A DNA stretch of 64,000 nucleotides from Sarcomyxa edulis (taxonomy: Eukaryota > Basidiomycota > Agaricomycetes > Agaricales > Mycenaceae): contig QUOL01000008.1 in the NCBI GenBank assembly GCA_009761415.1, positions 1,178,001-1,242,000 on the forward strand, written 5' to 3'. Below are positions 12,541 to 25,456 of this stretch, in pieces (positions within the stretch are counted from its first letter, which is position 1; every line of letters begins with the position of its first letter). A program made the translations under genes and the position numbers. The notes under the pieces are model-generated. The model did not search any database and had not been told where the DNA came from. It saw nothing but the letters and a program-made list of their open reading frames with translations.

Positions 12541-13077
12541 CTTGTCAAACAGATATATCGTCTGACTGGCGGGCGGTTTACGATTCTAACGTCTCGAGTT
12601 TGGATGATGAAAATCGTGATGCCACGGTCTGCAGAAGAGCGAACCGAAGGGCAGCGAACGAGGAGAGTTCCCAGAAACGACAGAAGTACTGGCAGGGTGC
12701 CAGCTGCAGCTTGGGGGAAGTGCCTCGCAAGTTGCGTGGCGGTAGCAGACGAAAGCCAACTGGGCAATTTTCGCGACCAAATTTACGTTCTCACCGCGGC
12801 TAAGGTCGCGTGATCTAGGCGCGTCGACGCGGCCGTGTTTCACTTCAGTAGAATCAATATATCACAGTTACAATCACTACCAGATATTAGAACAAACAGA
12901 TGGATCATAGTTGGATGAATGATTCTGACTATCAAACACTGCTCCACACCTGTGCAACTTAAATAGCTAGGCTTCTACTAAGCTGAGAGTGTCCACAATT
13001 CTCTTCCTACAGTAAATTCTACCATCCCTACCACCATAGTTTTGCAACACCTACAAAGCCAAATCTCAAATCATACC
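12541..13077. other. Divergent intergenic region, GC-to-AT transition
   Basis: Lies between the acidic hypothetical gene (minus) and the TPR-CHAT gene (plus). Its first 290 bases look like the GC-balanced surroundings. From about 12840 the sequence becomes clearly AT-rich and stays so through the next gene. Confidence 0.5.
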
Positions 13078-16000
13078 ATGACTACTACTCAACTACCCAC
13101 TCAGGTTTGCAGTGCAGACATGATAGATGGGCTATTAGAGAAGACCCAGCTCAAAACCAACACTACAACTGTTGAAACAATTCTGGAGGTACTGCACAAT
13201 TTTTTTTGACCCTATTAATAATAATTCAATCACATAATTGTAGAGAAGTAGCCTTGAACATAAGTATGAAGTTGATGAAAGCACTCTGATAATTGAACAG
13301 GTAAGTTTGTGAATAAAATCATTCAATACCTGGCTAACACTCAGTGATACTTAGTTGTCCACTATGCTGGAATATGAAGAAAAAATAGAAGTCATCATTA
13401 CACAAACTGACATGCACAAGCTGGTGATATGAAAATTATGCTTCCATTAAAGATATGGTAAACTAACCTTTAGTATGTAGTTTGACAGGATACTCAACAT
13501 CAAATGTTATATTGATCATCAAATTCTCAAAGATGTGGAGACTATTGTGGAAATGCTGCCTGATAGCCACAAAGACAAGACTTATGGACAGTCTGTCCTG
13601 GGCGATATGTTTTTGCAACATTTTTATGTGTCTGGAGATCTTGAACATGTGCAAAAAGCTGTCCAAATTCATGAAAAAATTGTTGAATCTACAACAAATG
13701 ATCACATGGATAGAATCAAGATGATTTCAAATCTAGGAAATGCATTGCAATGTCGCTTTGAGCATTTAGGAAATGAAACAGATATTTTAAAGTCTATTCA
13801 GCTTCACAAATTAGCACTAGACTTATCAGATCATATCAAAGCAACTTGTCACCTAAATCTTGGAAAATCACTATTAGCATATTACATTCAACTTGGTGAT
13901 ATGAAAGTTCTCCAAGACTCAATTTCTCATTTGGAAACTGCATTGAATGTAGACAAAGATGTGTACTATGATCAAGCTGAGTGTTTTAGTGCTTTAGGGG
14001 ATGCATGGAGACAAAAAAGCATAGTTATGAAAATGACTGAATATATCATCCAAGCAACAATGATTCAAGAGAAAAGTATTGAAAAACTCTCCCAGAATCA
14101 TTCCAGAAAAAACAAATATCTAACTAGTTTTGGAACTTCCTTGAGAATTCAATATGAACTGCTAGGAAATATTACAGACCTTAATGCGGCATTAGAAAAA
14201 CATTGTGCTGCTGTCAACATTACTTTTGAAACACATCCCAATAAAGCAATATATCTAAATAATCTTGGCAATACAATGCTATGTCATTATTACTATTTGA
14301 AAGACAAATCACAAATCAATCTTGCTATATTAAATCATCAGACTGCAGTAACTATCACTCCTGAAAAGCATCCAAGAAAAGCAATATATTTAGGTGATCT
14401 TGGATCTGCATTTATATATTGTTTTGAGGAGTTTGGGCTTATGTCTGATCTTGACAATGGAATAGTAAACCATCAGACTAGTGTCAATATAACTCCTAAA
14501 CAGTATCCAAACAGATCAATCCATTATAGCAATTTTGCAAATTCACTTTTCAAACGTTTTGTGACATGTAAAGATTTATCAGATATCAATAAGGCTATAA
14601 CCAATCATCAAATTGCTTTAGCTATTACTCCTCTTAATCATTCAATTAGAGCATTGCATTTGTGTAATCTAGGACTTTCACTCAGACATCGTTTTGAACA
14701 TTTGGAAAATAGAATAGATCTTGATAATGCAATAAATCATTTAGAAAATGCTGTAAATATCACTTCTGAAAAACAGCCTAGAAGAGCTATGTTTCTGAAT
14801 GCTCTTGGAGTAGCACTCAATGTGCGTTTTCAATACTTACAAGATAGAATAGATATCAATAATGCAATAATGTATCAACAGATGTCAGTAGATACTACCT
14901 TACAAGATAATGACACAAAAGCATTATATGCAAGCAATTTAGGAAATTGTTTTGTACACCGGTTTTTAAATTTGAGAAACATTCCAGATTTGCATTCTGC
15001 AGTATTGAATCATCAGACTGCTGTAGATCTCACTTCTAAAGATCATCTACACAAATCAAGATACTTGAGTAATTTGGGAGTTTCACTTCAATTATGTTAT
15101 GAATATCTAGGAAAAGTGGAAAACCTTGATAATGCAGTAATTACACATAAAACTGCTATAAATGTCACTTCTTCAGAAAATCCAGACAGGCATATATATT
15201 TGTATCATTATGCAGTTTCACTCAGAAGTCGTTTTAAATTTCTAGGAGATTTGTGTGATATTGATGATGCAATATCCAATCAGAAAATTGCTCTAAAAAT
15301 TACTCCTAAACCTCATTTCAGCAGGTCTAGTCATTTATGCAATCTTGCAAATTTATTGCTGGAACGTTTTCAGAGGACCAAAGATATCTCAGATTTGTCA
15401 AATAGTCTTAAGTATCATCATCAGACTATCAATTATACACCACCTGGTCATTATGACTTGTCTACATATCTAGCATATCTGGGAAATACTTTCTTGGTAT
15501 TGTACCAACATCTAAAAGATCCATCAATTCTGCAAAAGGCAATTTTGAAATGGTTTGATTCTGCTTCTCAGACTGTGGGGTCTGTTCAAGTTCGATTTCA
15601 ATCTGCAATTTCATGGGCACAATGGAGACACAAGTGTGATAATATTTCTATTCCGTCAGTATTAGATGCATATACAGTTGCTATCTATCTTCTTCCTAGA
15701 TTACCTATTCTGGGAAATCACATTCATATGAGATATAAAGAGCTTTTATTAGCCAAAACAATTGGATGTGATGCAGCAGCAGCAGCCATTGATGCACATG
15801 ATTTTTCCAAAGCATTAGAATGGCTAGAACAAGGAAGATCTGTTATTTGTAATCAAAACTTGCAGTTGCATATTCCCCTTGATATTCTTGGCCATACTTA
15901 TCCTGAATTGGCCCAAAGAATGTCTTTAATATCCAAACAGTTGGATTATTCTGGTTTAGATCAGTTTACAAACAAACATATACAAAGACAGCATGCATTA

Positions 16001-17254
16001 GCCAAAGAATGGGAAGATCTTGTATATAAAGTTCAAAGACTGCCAGGATTCGAGAATTTTCTAAAAATTCCACAGTTCAACATATTGCAAGGTGCCTGTT
16101 CTGCTGGAATTGTTGTTGTTTTGAATATTAGTGATCATAGATGTGATGCATTGATACTGAGATCACCTGAGAAACCTGTACACCATGTTAAATTGACTAT
16201 GTTTTCACATAAAAAAGCAACAAATTTGCAAACCAAATTGCATGGATTATTACAAAGAAAAGGACTGTATAGAAATCAGCAAAGAGATGAAAGACATCTA
16301 AAACCCAAGTTTGTAGTTATTGAAGATGAAAATGACATATTTAGATATATTCTCAAAGAAATCTGGAGATGTGTTGCAAAACCAGTTCTTGATGCTCTTT
16401 TACTCAAGGTAAGTAATAATGCAGTTGGAAATCTTATGTTTGAGTATTAATTATACATCTTATTGTAGCCATCAACTACTCCTCCCAGAATTTGGTGGTG
16501 TCCAACCGGACCCATGTCATTCTTACCTATTCATGCAGCTGGACTCTATTATAATGACCCTGAACAACAAGACATAATCATTTCAGACTATGTCATCTCG
16601 TCCTATACTCCAACCCTGACCGCTCTCTTGACTGTCACTCAAAAGAAACATCCAAGTCCTTGCAAACTCATGACTGTAATTCAACCTGACACTCCCAATC
16701 AACCACGGCTTCCTGGCACAGAAAAAGAGTTGAAAATTATTGAAAATCATATGGGTCAATATCTTTCTTGCTCTCTGGTTGGACCACAAGCAACAGTTTC
16801 CCAAGTCCTTATAGGAATGAGAGAATATTCCTGGGTTCATTTGGCTTGTCATGGATTGCAGGACTTCAAAGACCCAACTCAGACTGGTTTGATCCTCCAA
16901 GATGGCCGGTTGAAAATATCAGACCTTTTCAAATCAAAGTTTCCCCATGCAGAGTTTGCATTTCTATCTGCATGTCAAACAGCTACAGGAGACACTGATA
17001 ATCCTGATGAAACAATCCATCTTGCAGCAGGAATGTTGATGGCAAGGTATAAGGGTGTCATTGCCACTATGTGGTCTATTCAGGATGATGATGCTTGTTT
17101 CATAGCAGATCAGGTTTATGCTCATCTAGCAAAACCCAAACCTGACAGCAGCAAAGCTGCAGAAGCCTTGCATAAAGCTACTCAACTTTTAAGAAAAACT
17201 TATAGAGGTGCAGGGTTTTCATCTTGGGTGCCATATATACATGTAGGAGTTTGA
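13078..17254 (+). CDS. TPR-repeat protein with C-terminal CHAT (caspase-like) domain
   Basis: Five exons, 13078-13188, 13244-13300, 13355-13423, 13481-16408 and 16469-17254, all joined in phase 0, encode about 1316 residues. Residues about 90-780 hold some 15 TPR-like units of 44-48 residues with the recurring pattern NLG..L..RF..LG...DL..AI.NHQ.AV.IT. The last 260 residues form a CHAT domain: WWCPTGPMSFLPIHAAG at its start, the putative catalytic His in HLACHG (about residue 1183) and Cys in LSACQTATGD (about residue 1224), then GVIATMWSI. CHAT domains are clan CD cysteine peptidases related to caspases and separase; TPR-CHAT proteins act as regulated proteases in bacteria (for example Csx29). 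Here the repeats probably act as sensor or substrate platform; that is inference. No NACHT or NB-ARC domain is present. Base composition is far more AT-rich than neighbouring genes. Confidence 0.9.
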
Positions 17255-19095
17255 ATATTTAGATCTGACCTATGAACTAGACTTATTTGAAATCTGATAC
17301 TGAGCAATTGCTGCTTACTTTTCTTGTATTTATTTAGAATTCTATCTCTTGTATGTATTCCTAGATTCTTGAGTAAGTTACAGCTCCAGGTAAGTTCAAC
17401 ACTAACCACTGAATTACTGCAAGAAAAAAAGTGAACTACGGAGAGCGTTCAGTATCAGTCTTACAGTTCAAAATGCACTTTGGAGTTTATATGCCTAGAC
17501 ACTTTAGTGTCTAGGTCTGGGATTTCATGTGGAAACTTCCTAATATATAATGTGGGAAAACAATTCCTAATATATAGTGTGGAAAAGTATTTACTTCCTA
17601 ATGCGTGAAGTTTCGTTTCGTTCCGTGTTGTCACACCACTGCAAAGACCTCTCAATACAGTGTTTTCAGGACCTGCAAGAGTGACCATGTCCTTGCTTTC
17701 GAGTGTCAGTCAATTGTCCTGAGACTTCTTGCTTGTGTTCTTCCTCCGACAAATTATCTCGAATGAAGTTTGTAAGATATGCTCGAACGCATGAATCCTT
17801 CGGATCTTATCATTACTTCGAGAATGTTCCTGGACTCGAAGACCTTACAACGGCAACGCCCGCTGTCATATATGCGGTCCTACGTGTTTTGAGATGTCCA
17901 CATATGCACGAGATTGTGGGAGACCAACAATGAAATGTGTCCTCATACGTTTCTGTCTGGGGAATTCTACAATCCGAGGGTTCCCTTTGAACTCTGAATT
18001 TGTCTGTTCTGAGATGTCTGAGGTCTCAATCGGTGTTGGCGGTGTAAGATACTTAATAGTTTCCGGTCTGGAGAATTAATCTGAGTTTTTGAGCAGCGCC
18101 TCGACAACTCCCCATGTCCGCAATGTTGATGTCGCACCGATAAAATGCTGCATCGTACTGCATCGTACTGACAATAAGTAACCCAACGCGTATGAAGCTA
18201 TCGTGGACATGACCGTCACGTGTTCACTCGTAACCAGGTTGTTCCGTAGTAGTGTCCACCAAGAATTGAGATGAGTGCAGTGTATTTCTATATCTTTGAG
18301 ACAAATAGTAAATATGATGAGCAAGCATGTAAGTTATCTATTAGGTCTCAATAATCTCAGCAGTCACATTCACATCTGATGACACAAATGATGAAGGAGT
18401 GCGGGCCACTCAAGCAGGTGTAGCCAAGAACCATATGAGCTAATCAGTAACTGAGTCAGCAGTCAGCTCGAACTCGAGTTAGTCTAGGTAGAGAATACTT
18501 AGATGATCTCACCAAGTAATCTCGCAATAATTTGAATGTGTTGTGCGGAAGATGCCAGCTGCTTCGCGTGCCGATCCTATAGCGTCAAAGTCTTCGCGCC
18601 TTCACGTCACGGCTCAAGTTAGGCCGCGTGCTGGCAATCCGCGCCACCTAAGGCAGCTATTTCACTCGGGTATAAATCGGAGGAGCGTCACTTCTTATCG
18701 TTCCTTTGAGACAAGCCGCCAGGGGTGTAAATGCACGCGATTTTCTTGCAAGATAGAGCGGTACGGATTTCGGGCAGTTGTCGGCTGATAGAATGCGAGA
18801 ACACGATTGAACGTGGGCGTAGTTGAGGGTAAACGTGCCAACGGATAGCCAGTATAAGATTGGGACAAGTTATGGATAAGTCTGGATGATGATGGTCAGA
18901 AGGAAGGACATCTAAAAATCTAAAGAGCCGAGATGGCTGACGTCAAAAGCATCCCCATTTGAACTGAAGCACTAAAAGCCGAGCCACAGAATCATAACCA
19001 GCATCCCAAATCCGACCACTCCTCCCCATTTTTCACCCCTTCTTTCTAGATTTATTCAATTTCAATCCGATAGCTATAGACGTATCCTACAAAGT
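17255..19095. other. Intergenic region, AT-rich then mixed
   Basis: The first 350 bases keep the AT-rich character of the TPR-CHAT gene and contain an imperfect repeat of CCTAATATATA.TGTGG (17540-17600). A short tandem duplication (TGCATCGTAC twice) lies at 18150-18171. No gene is supported. Confidence 0.5.
18721..18725 (+). promoter_or_regulatory. Possible stress-response element upstream of tps2
   Basis: AGGGG lies here and CCCCT at 19136-19140, just before the trehalose phosphatase start. In yeast these pentamers (STRE) drive stress induction of trehalose genes. Use in this fungus is inference, and such short motifs arise by chance. Confidence 0.2.
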
Positions 19096-19120
19096 CCTCT
19101 CTCTCTCTCTCTCTCTCTCT
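19096..19120. repeat. CT dinucleotide microsatellite
   Basis: About twelve CT units lie 35-60 bp upstream of the trehalose phosphatase start, probably in its promoter or 5' leader. Confidence 0.8.
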
Positions 19121-19154
19121 TCATACCCACAAGCACCCCTAATCTGAGCTGTGT

Positions 19155-22100
19155 ATGCCCTATACAACCGCTACTCCCATGGACAGCTTTTCCGAACCGT
19201 ACACTCGCCTGGGGGACGATATATCTCTCTCAGAGGTTCGTGCTCAAGTACGCGAACTTGAAGCCCAACATCGCGCAAATGGTATCCCACTCAGTGGTCG
19301 CGTTATCCACGTATGCCACTATCTGCCCATCACATCCACTTTGAGCAATCGTGCTGGTGTCCTGAGCCCCCCAGCGACTCCACCCAACAAAGCTGGCGAT
19401 GTACCACCCAGCCCGACAGGACTTACGGAACCGATGAGCCCAACCGCCCAGCTCTTGTCTGGTTCTTCTCTCGAAGACAAGTTTTCACTCGACACTGCTC
19501 CAGCTAACAGCACCTCGACGACGGCATGGACACTCGGGCCTCGATATGGACATGCAGCGATGATCAGTGGAATTCGGTCACTTTCCGCCACGTATGAACA
19601 GCTGATTGTAGGATGGACTGGGGACATTCATTCGCCAACGCCTGGTGAGTCCTTATCTCCATCCCTGTCCCTCTTTCGCTGATTCTCAATCTCATGAACT
19701 TTCTGGGATATAGGCGAATTCCTTCCAACGGACTCCATATCGGCGGCCGACAAAGCCTCTCTCGACGAAGCTCTCGCTGCTTACGCTCCAATCGAGTCAG
19801 GTGGTCCTGTACCTTTCTCTGCCGATTCTCCTGCCTCCCCTGTCCCAGGCGATGCGGAAGATCGTGACCAAGGAAAGGGAACGACCTACGTTCCGGTATG
19901 GCTGGATGATAAAGTCGCACACGGACATTATGACGGATACTGCAAACAAAGTAAGAATCTCACCTGCTTTCATCTTGTTTTTCCCATCGGCGTGATATCG
20001 TTCGTTCCATTCCTTCTTCTCTTTAGAGCATGTCGTGCCTATTCTATTCATTTCCCGCCGAGCTTGTCAGACTTCATTCCACGACGAACACACATTGTGT
20101 CTTATGTCGTTTGGACACGCATGTTCTTTCTTTCACGATTTTCCTTTTCCTTTTCCTGGGTCGAACCTGTATTTTTTCTATCTGCAGAAGCAGTCGAATC
20201 CGAAGCTGATAATCTCGGTCAATGACTCTCAAATGCCTTTTCTTTCATCTCTCAATCTGATCTTACACCGTTGTCACCTCGACTAACCGTCAATTCACGT
20301 CACACAGCTCTCTGGCCTCTATTCCACTACCTTCTTTGGCAAGACGTTGCGACCGAATACGCGTCTGCAGACTCGCACTATCCGTACTACGAGAGTGCAT
20401 GTGCAGCATTTGCCAGACGTGTCTGCCAGGTCAGTCCTAGTCCGCATCCGATGTTCCATGTTTTCCCTTTACTAAGAGGCACATGCGTTATCCTATAGGT
20501 CTACCGTCCGGGCGATCTCATATGGATCCACGACTACCACCTTCTCCTCGCCCCACGACTCATTCGCGAGAGCATTGCAGAAGCCGTCATTGGTCTCTTT
20601 GTTCACACACCTTTCCCGTCTTCCGAGGTATTCAGGTGTTTACCACGTAAGTATAGTTAAGCCTCCATAAGCTCTGGGTGGGTGCTAACAATACTCACAG
20701 GTAGGAAAGAAATCTTGGATGGAATGCTGGGTGCAAATCTCGTATGTTTCCAGGTATGTATCTCGAATCCATAGCCTGGTTGTCTTCGTTTGGCTCAACG
20801 AAACATTGGCACGCTAGACCTACTCCTATTCACGTCACTTCACCTCGACGTGCGTGCGCGTCTGTGGTTACGAGACGAATGCGAGAGGAATCGATGTGGA
20901 AGGACATGTCACAGCCGTGATGCATTGCCCTGTTGGGATCGATGCTGTCAGAGTTGCGAAAGATATGTGCGTCTTCGAGTCCTCTCTTTCTCCAGCTACC
21001 ACTGTCATCAAATTCATCTGACGTTTTTACCTTTTAGACTGCGACCTGGTATCACCCCCAAGTTCGAAGCGTTGAAGGCTTTGTATGAGGGTAAGAAGAT
21101 CATCGTAGGACGGGACAAGTTGGATGTTGTCAAGGGTGTCTTGCAAAAGGTTTGTCTTCTCACCATGCCTCCCCCACTCGTCGTGGCCAGTCACTGACTA
21201 TCCAGGTACAGTTACGCGCATTTGAGAAACTCCTGAGAGATTATCCAGAGTGGATTGGCAATGTCGTAATGATTCAAGTGACGTCGCCCGCACTGACCGA
21301 TTCCCCCAAGCTAGAGAGGCAGGTCAGCGAGTTGGTGGCTCACATCAACGGCGAGTATGGGAGTTTAGATTTCATACCCGTTCATCATTAGTGCGTTTGC
21401 TTTTTCCAAGCAAGATTGCACAACAAATCTAATTTCGTCATTTAGTCATCAAACGTTGAAGAAGGACGAATTCTACGCGTTGTTGTCCGTTGCTGATTTG
21501 GCGGTGATCACGCCGCTGAGAGATGGGATGAACACGACGTCGATGGAGTTTGTGATCGCTCAGGATGCTACGAAGAAGAGTCCGAGCGTGTTAAGTGAGT
21601 TTATGGGGATCAGTAAACATATGGCAGATGCGCTGCAAGTCAATCCCTGGAACCTTGGGGTACGTTCATTAGTTTCACTATATAACCTTTCCGTTTAGGT
21701 CCCTTTGTTGATCCCTCAATCTTCCTACATACAGGAAGTCGCTGCTGCCATCAACCAAGGTCTATTAATGTCCGAAGCCGAGAAAATCCAACGACATCGG
21801 AAATTGTACAAGGTGGTTACGACGCACACTTCGCATACGTGGGCTGCAGTTCTCGTGAAGATGTTGCTGTCTCAGATCAACGGACCAGATACCGCTAGGC
21901 AAACGCCGTATATACCCAAAGAGGTTTTGGAGCAGAAGTATATGAACGCTAGTAAGAGGTTGTTCCTGTTCGATTACGATGTAAGTTTATTCTTAACATC
22001 ACTCGAGAGTGAGAAACTTATATTGTTTTCTCGTAGGGGACGCTCGCGCCTATCGTCAAGACACCGAGCATGGCTGTACCTTCCGAGAGCACTCTCCTCG

Positions 22101-23126
22101 CGCTCGAGAAGTTGTCTGCTGACCCGAAGAATCTGGTGTACATCATCTCTGGTCGTGATCAAGCGTTCCTCGAGCAACATCTAGGGCACTTCCAACGTAT
22201 TGGGTTCTCTGCTGAGCATGGTGGTTTCATCAGAGAGCCTGGACAGAAGGAGTGGATGAACTTTACGGAGGCTTTGGACATGAGCTGGATGGCGGAAGTC
22301 GAAGAGATCTTCAGATATTATACCGAGGTAAGTTATTGTGTTCCTTCTTTCAGACAGAGGCTCCGAGATTGGCTTGTTAACAATTCGGGATCCGTCAGAG
22401 AACGACCGGAAGCCATATTGAGATGAAGAAGAGTTCGATTACATGGCACTACCGGTCAAGTGATCCTGAATGGGGGTGAGTAACGTTGGACTTGTCGTGA
22501 TCGCCTGGGACTGATGCTACTTGTTATATAGGCAATTCCAGTGCAGACAGTGTCAGGATCTCCTCGAGAACAACTTGGCCCACAAACGCCCTATTGAAGG
22601 TAATCAAGACCTTGATTTATTTGGACCTTGATTCCTGACATCGCAATAGTGCTCGTCGGAAAGAAGAATCTCGAGGTCCGACCAATCGCCGTCAACAAGG
22701 GTGAAATTGTGAAGCGCATCTTATACAAGAACCCAGATGCCGAATTTATCTTTTGTGCTGGAGATGACAAGGTAACGTCACGGAACGCCGCCATTCCTCT
22801 GTTCCCGCATGCTAACTAGCATCTAGACCGACGAAGACATGTTCCGTGCTCTTATCCTCTTCCCCAACGGCGTTACCAAAGCCGTCATGCCAGCTCCGCT
22901 CTCTGTCACTCTCATTGAAACCAGTGCTGATAAAGCCAAACCGGTTGATCTCGTCATCGCACAGGACGCTGTCTTCACCACCGCTGTGGGCCACAGCAGC
23001 AAACGCACGCTCGCTAGCTGGCACGTTACCACCCCTCAGGAAATCGTTGATCACATGCTTGATATGATTCATACCGACGCTTCTACGGCCCCTAGTCCCA
23101 ACCGCGACGGCAAGAGCAGCCTCTAA
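19155..23126 (+). CDS. tps2: Trehalose-6-phosphate phosphatase, Tps2-type (TPS-like plus TPP domains)
   Basis: About 15 exons with 14 short introns. The Ser/Pro-rich N-terminus is followed by a GT20 (TPS-like) domain with HDYHLLLAP, and VGRDKLDVVKG where active synthases carry a DRLDYIKG-type motif, as in fungal Tps2. The C-terminal HAD phosphatase has the catalytic DYDGTLAP (restored by splicing 21980 to 22037), SGRD, and the late GDDKTDEDMF motif (spliced from 22771 to 22827). It should dephosphorylate trehalose-6-phosphate to trehalose within the trehalose synthase complex in the cytosol. Exon borders seen include 19155-19644, 19714-19950, 20308-20430, 20499-20646, 20701-20753, 20818-20966, 21038-21149, 21206-21390, 21446-21659, 21735-21980, 22037-22327, 22399-22475, 22532-22599, 22650-22771 and 22827-23126. 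A second ATG at 19179 is an alternative start. Confidence 0.92.
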
Positions 23127-23515
23127 CAACGGGCGTTTATGAAATTAGAAGGTCTCTGGTTTTGGTATCGGCATATTTGCGGATTAATATGTAATTCTTT
23201 TTTTTTGCGAGGAGAGCGATACTTGGGCTCTCTCGATCAAGTAGAAGGTGATGGAAAAGAAGAGAGAAGAAGCTTACTTACACACGAATCAGTTAGTTGT
23301 ACTATGGTAATCGCGTTACAGAGAAATCAGATGGACAATAGTTACAGTATATCAAGTTCTTTGGGTGTTATGTGTGGCGTTATAGAATTCATTGTTAACG
23401 TCGGGAACTCGCGAGTCTCCATTAGTTAAGAGGTGTACTTCTCGCTAGTTCCTATTTAAATTTATGATAAGTAGAGAGTCGTATAATTAGGGCGACAACA
23501 ACCTCCTTTGTTCGA
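23127..23515. other. Intergenic region between convergent genes
   Basis: The 3' flanks of tps2 (plus) and CBP3 (minus); AT-rich, with no coding signal seen. Confidence 0.5.
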
Positions 23516-25223
23516 CTATGAAAGATTCTTGATAGACCGAACCTTTCCGAACTTCAGCTTCCCGAAATCCGCGCTCTTCATGATTTGTTTATCACTCAAA
23601 TTCTCCAACCTGACCAGCTCTCTCCTCGCATACGAAACCAAATCCAACATCAACTCCGGATACTTGACGTACTTCTCATACTCCGCCGGAGGATAATCGT
23701 GAACGCCTGATCCATCATCTTTCAACTCCTCTTTCTCGAAATCGACTTTGGCGATATTCACCACCGTGCTACCAACCAAGTTCACCGATCTGCGGAATGC
23801 AGGAGCCTGGGAGCCGGGGAACGCAATTCCTTTAGCACCGCGTGCGCCCAGGAGGTTACGCCAAATCGCGGCGGCCATTTCAACGTCGCCTTTCATCATG
23901 GCATAATCAAATGACAGAGATAGTCCAGTCAGTTGTTCTCGGAAGATCTTCATCTGGCCGGTGACGATTCGTTCTGGGACGCTGACTCTAGGTTTGGGAG
24001 CTTCGCCTTCTTTGGCAGGTATGTATTCGTTGGGGTTGACGTAGAATGGGGTATGGAAAGTGTACGGTTCTACTGGGGTCTTTGGGGGTTGAAGTACATC
24101 ACGTATACGGTCCTCGACGTCGATGAAGAAATGGTCAACAAGGAATTGCACGTAGTATTTGTTTTCGGGGGAGGGAAGAGAACGAAGTCTGACCGTTAGG
24201 AGCCAGACGTGGAGATTCGTGATTGTGAACCACGATTGGAAGGTGGCTGGAAGATCGCAATCTAAAGGGAACGAAGGAAGTCAGTCTTGCTTCCGGAACA
24301 ACATGGGAATCAATTGAATGAGATGAGTATAAACTGCCATCTCGACGCGTGAGTCGGGAATGAGTGTGATGCAGGCGACACATGCAATATACTGGGGTGA
24401 AAAATGAAGTTGTCGAGAGTAGCTCACCCTGTTTCCAGAACGCGTCGTCGTCGTCAGCTTTGACTGCACAAACATTTTCGTACAACGCAAAAGCGCGTCG
24501 TTCAGCCAATTGTTTTGGTCCCATGTATCCCCAGAGTGCCATGAAGCGGTAAAATAGTTTCAAGCCAGTCGGGGAGCGTAAAACTAGCTTGGCAAGCCAA
24601 GTTGGCTCATGTTGAAACCGAGGGTGTGCAACCTCTTTCGCCGCTTCTGGAGTAGCATTGTTGGTAGAGGACTGTGATGCTGGCTCATCGGAATTAGGTG
24701 GTGATGTTGTCTTTGAATTCGTAGTTGATTTTGATGGGTCTAGTGTTGGTTCTTGAACCGCCGCGATAGGAGGAATTGTAAGTTTTGTGGTGGGTTGAGT
24801 TGATTTCGAAGTACTAGTTGGGATGCTCGTTGGTTTCGTAGGGGTATTAGCTGGCTTCGTAGACGTATTAACGGGGTTTTGAGTAGAGTTCGTTGATTTC
24901 GGGAGAGATTCTGTGGGCTTCGGAGTGGGATTCGATGACTTTGAGGGTTGATTGGCTGGCTTTTTCCCCTTCGGAGGCGAATTCGATGGTTTTGGGGGTG
25001 AATTCGATGATTTTATGGGTGGGCTCTCTAGGTTGGCAGTCTGCTTTATTGGTTTTGCAGCTTGCGGGGGTGGGGGTCGGTGTGCTACTTTTACGGGGTT
25101 TGGCTGTGGTTTTTGCTGTGGTTTTGAAGCGAAGTAACGAGCTCTAGATAGTGAGGATGGAATGGCCTGTGGTGGTCTTGAGAAAGCTGTGAGACGACGA
25201 GCCAAAATCCAGCGATTTTCCAT
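23516..25223 (-). CDS. CBP3: Ubiquinol-cytochrome c reductase assembly chaperone CBP3
   Basis: Two exons, complement of 24428-25223 and 23516-24261, give about 513 residues. The C-terminal half carries the ubiquinol-cytochrome c chaperone fold: LKLFYRFMALWGYMG, the splice-restored stretch TFQSWFTITNLHVWLL, FLVDHFFIDVEDRIR and the end block SLSFDYAMMKGD...AAAIWRNLL. CBP3 with CBP6 sits at the mitoribosome exit and helps fold newly made cytochrome b for complex III. The first residues are basic and Ser/Ala-rich as in a mitochondrial presequence. Between them lies an unusually long linker (about residues 35-190) of Pro, Lys, Ser, Thr and Asn in short imperfect repeats such as PTKPTSIPTSTSK, much longer than in yeast. 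It is convergent with tps2 and co-oriented with the sugar transporter upstream. Confidence 0.9.
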
Positions 25224-25456
25224 TTTGTGCGGTCAATTTCAACCCATCCGCTCAATTATTTTTGTCAAGCTCCTCACGTGGAAAAAATTCGGGTCTTCGG
25301 CGCGCGACGCGTCATGTCAGTGGCATCTTTCAGATCCTCTTCTGAGTCTTCATGGAAGCTCATGGGCCATGGGCAGTCATCATATCGTGGTATGGATTAA
25401 GATATAAGAGTTACATAGGTGTGGTAAACTCCGGTCGTAAATAAACGTTACTACGT

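Noticed and set aside
13078..17254. NLR-type immune receptor
   Set aside because: No NACHT or NB-ARC nucleotide-binding motifs occur anywhere in the spliced protein; only TPR-like repeats and CHAT.
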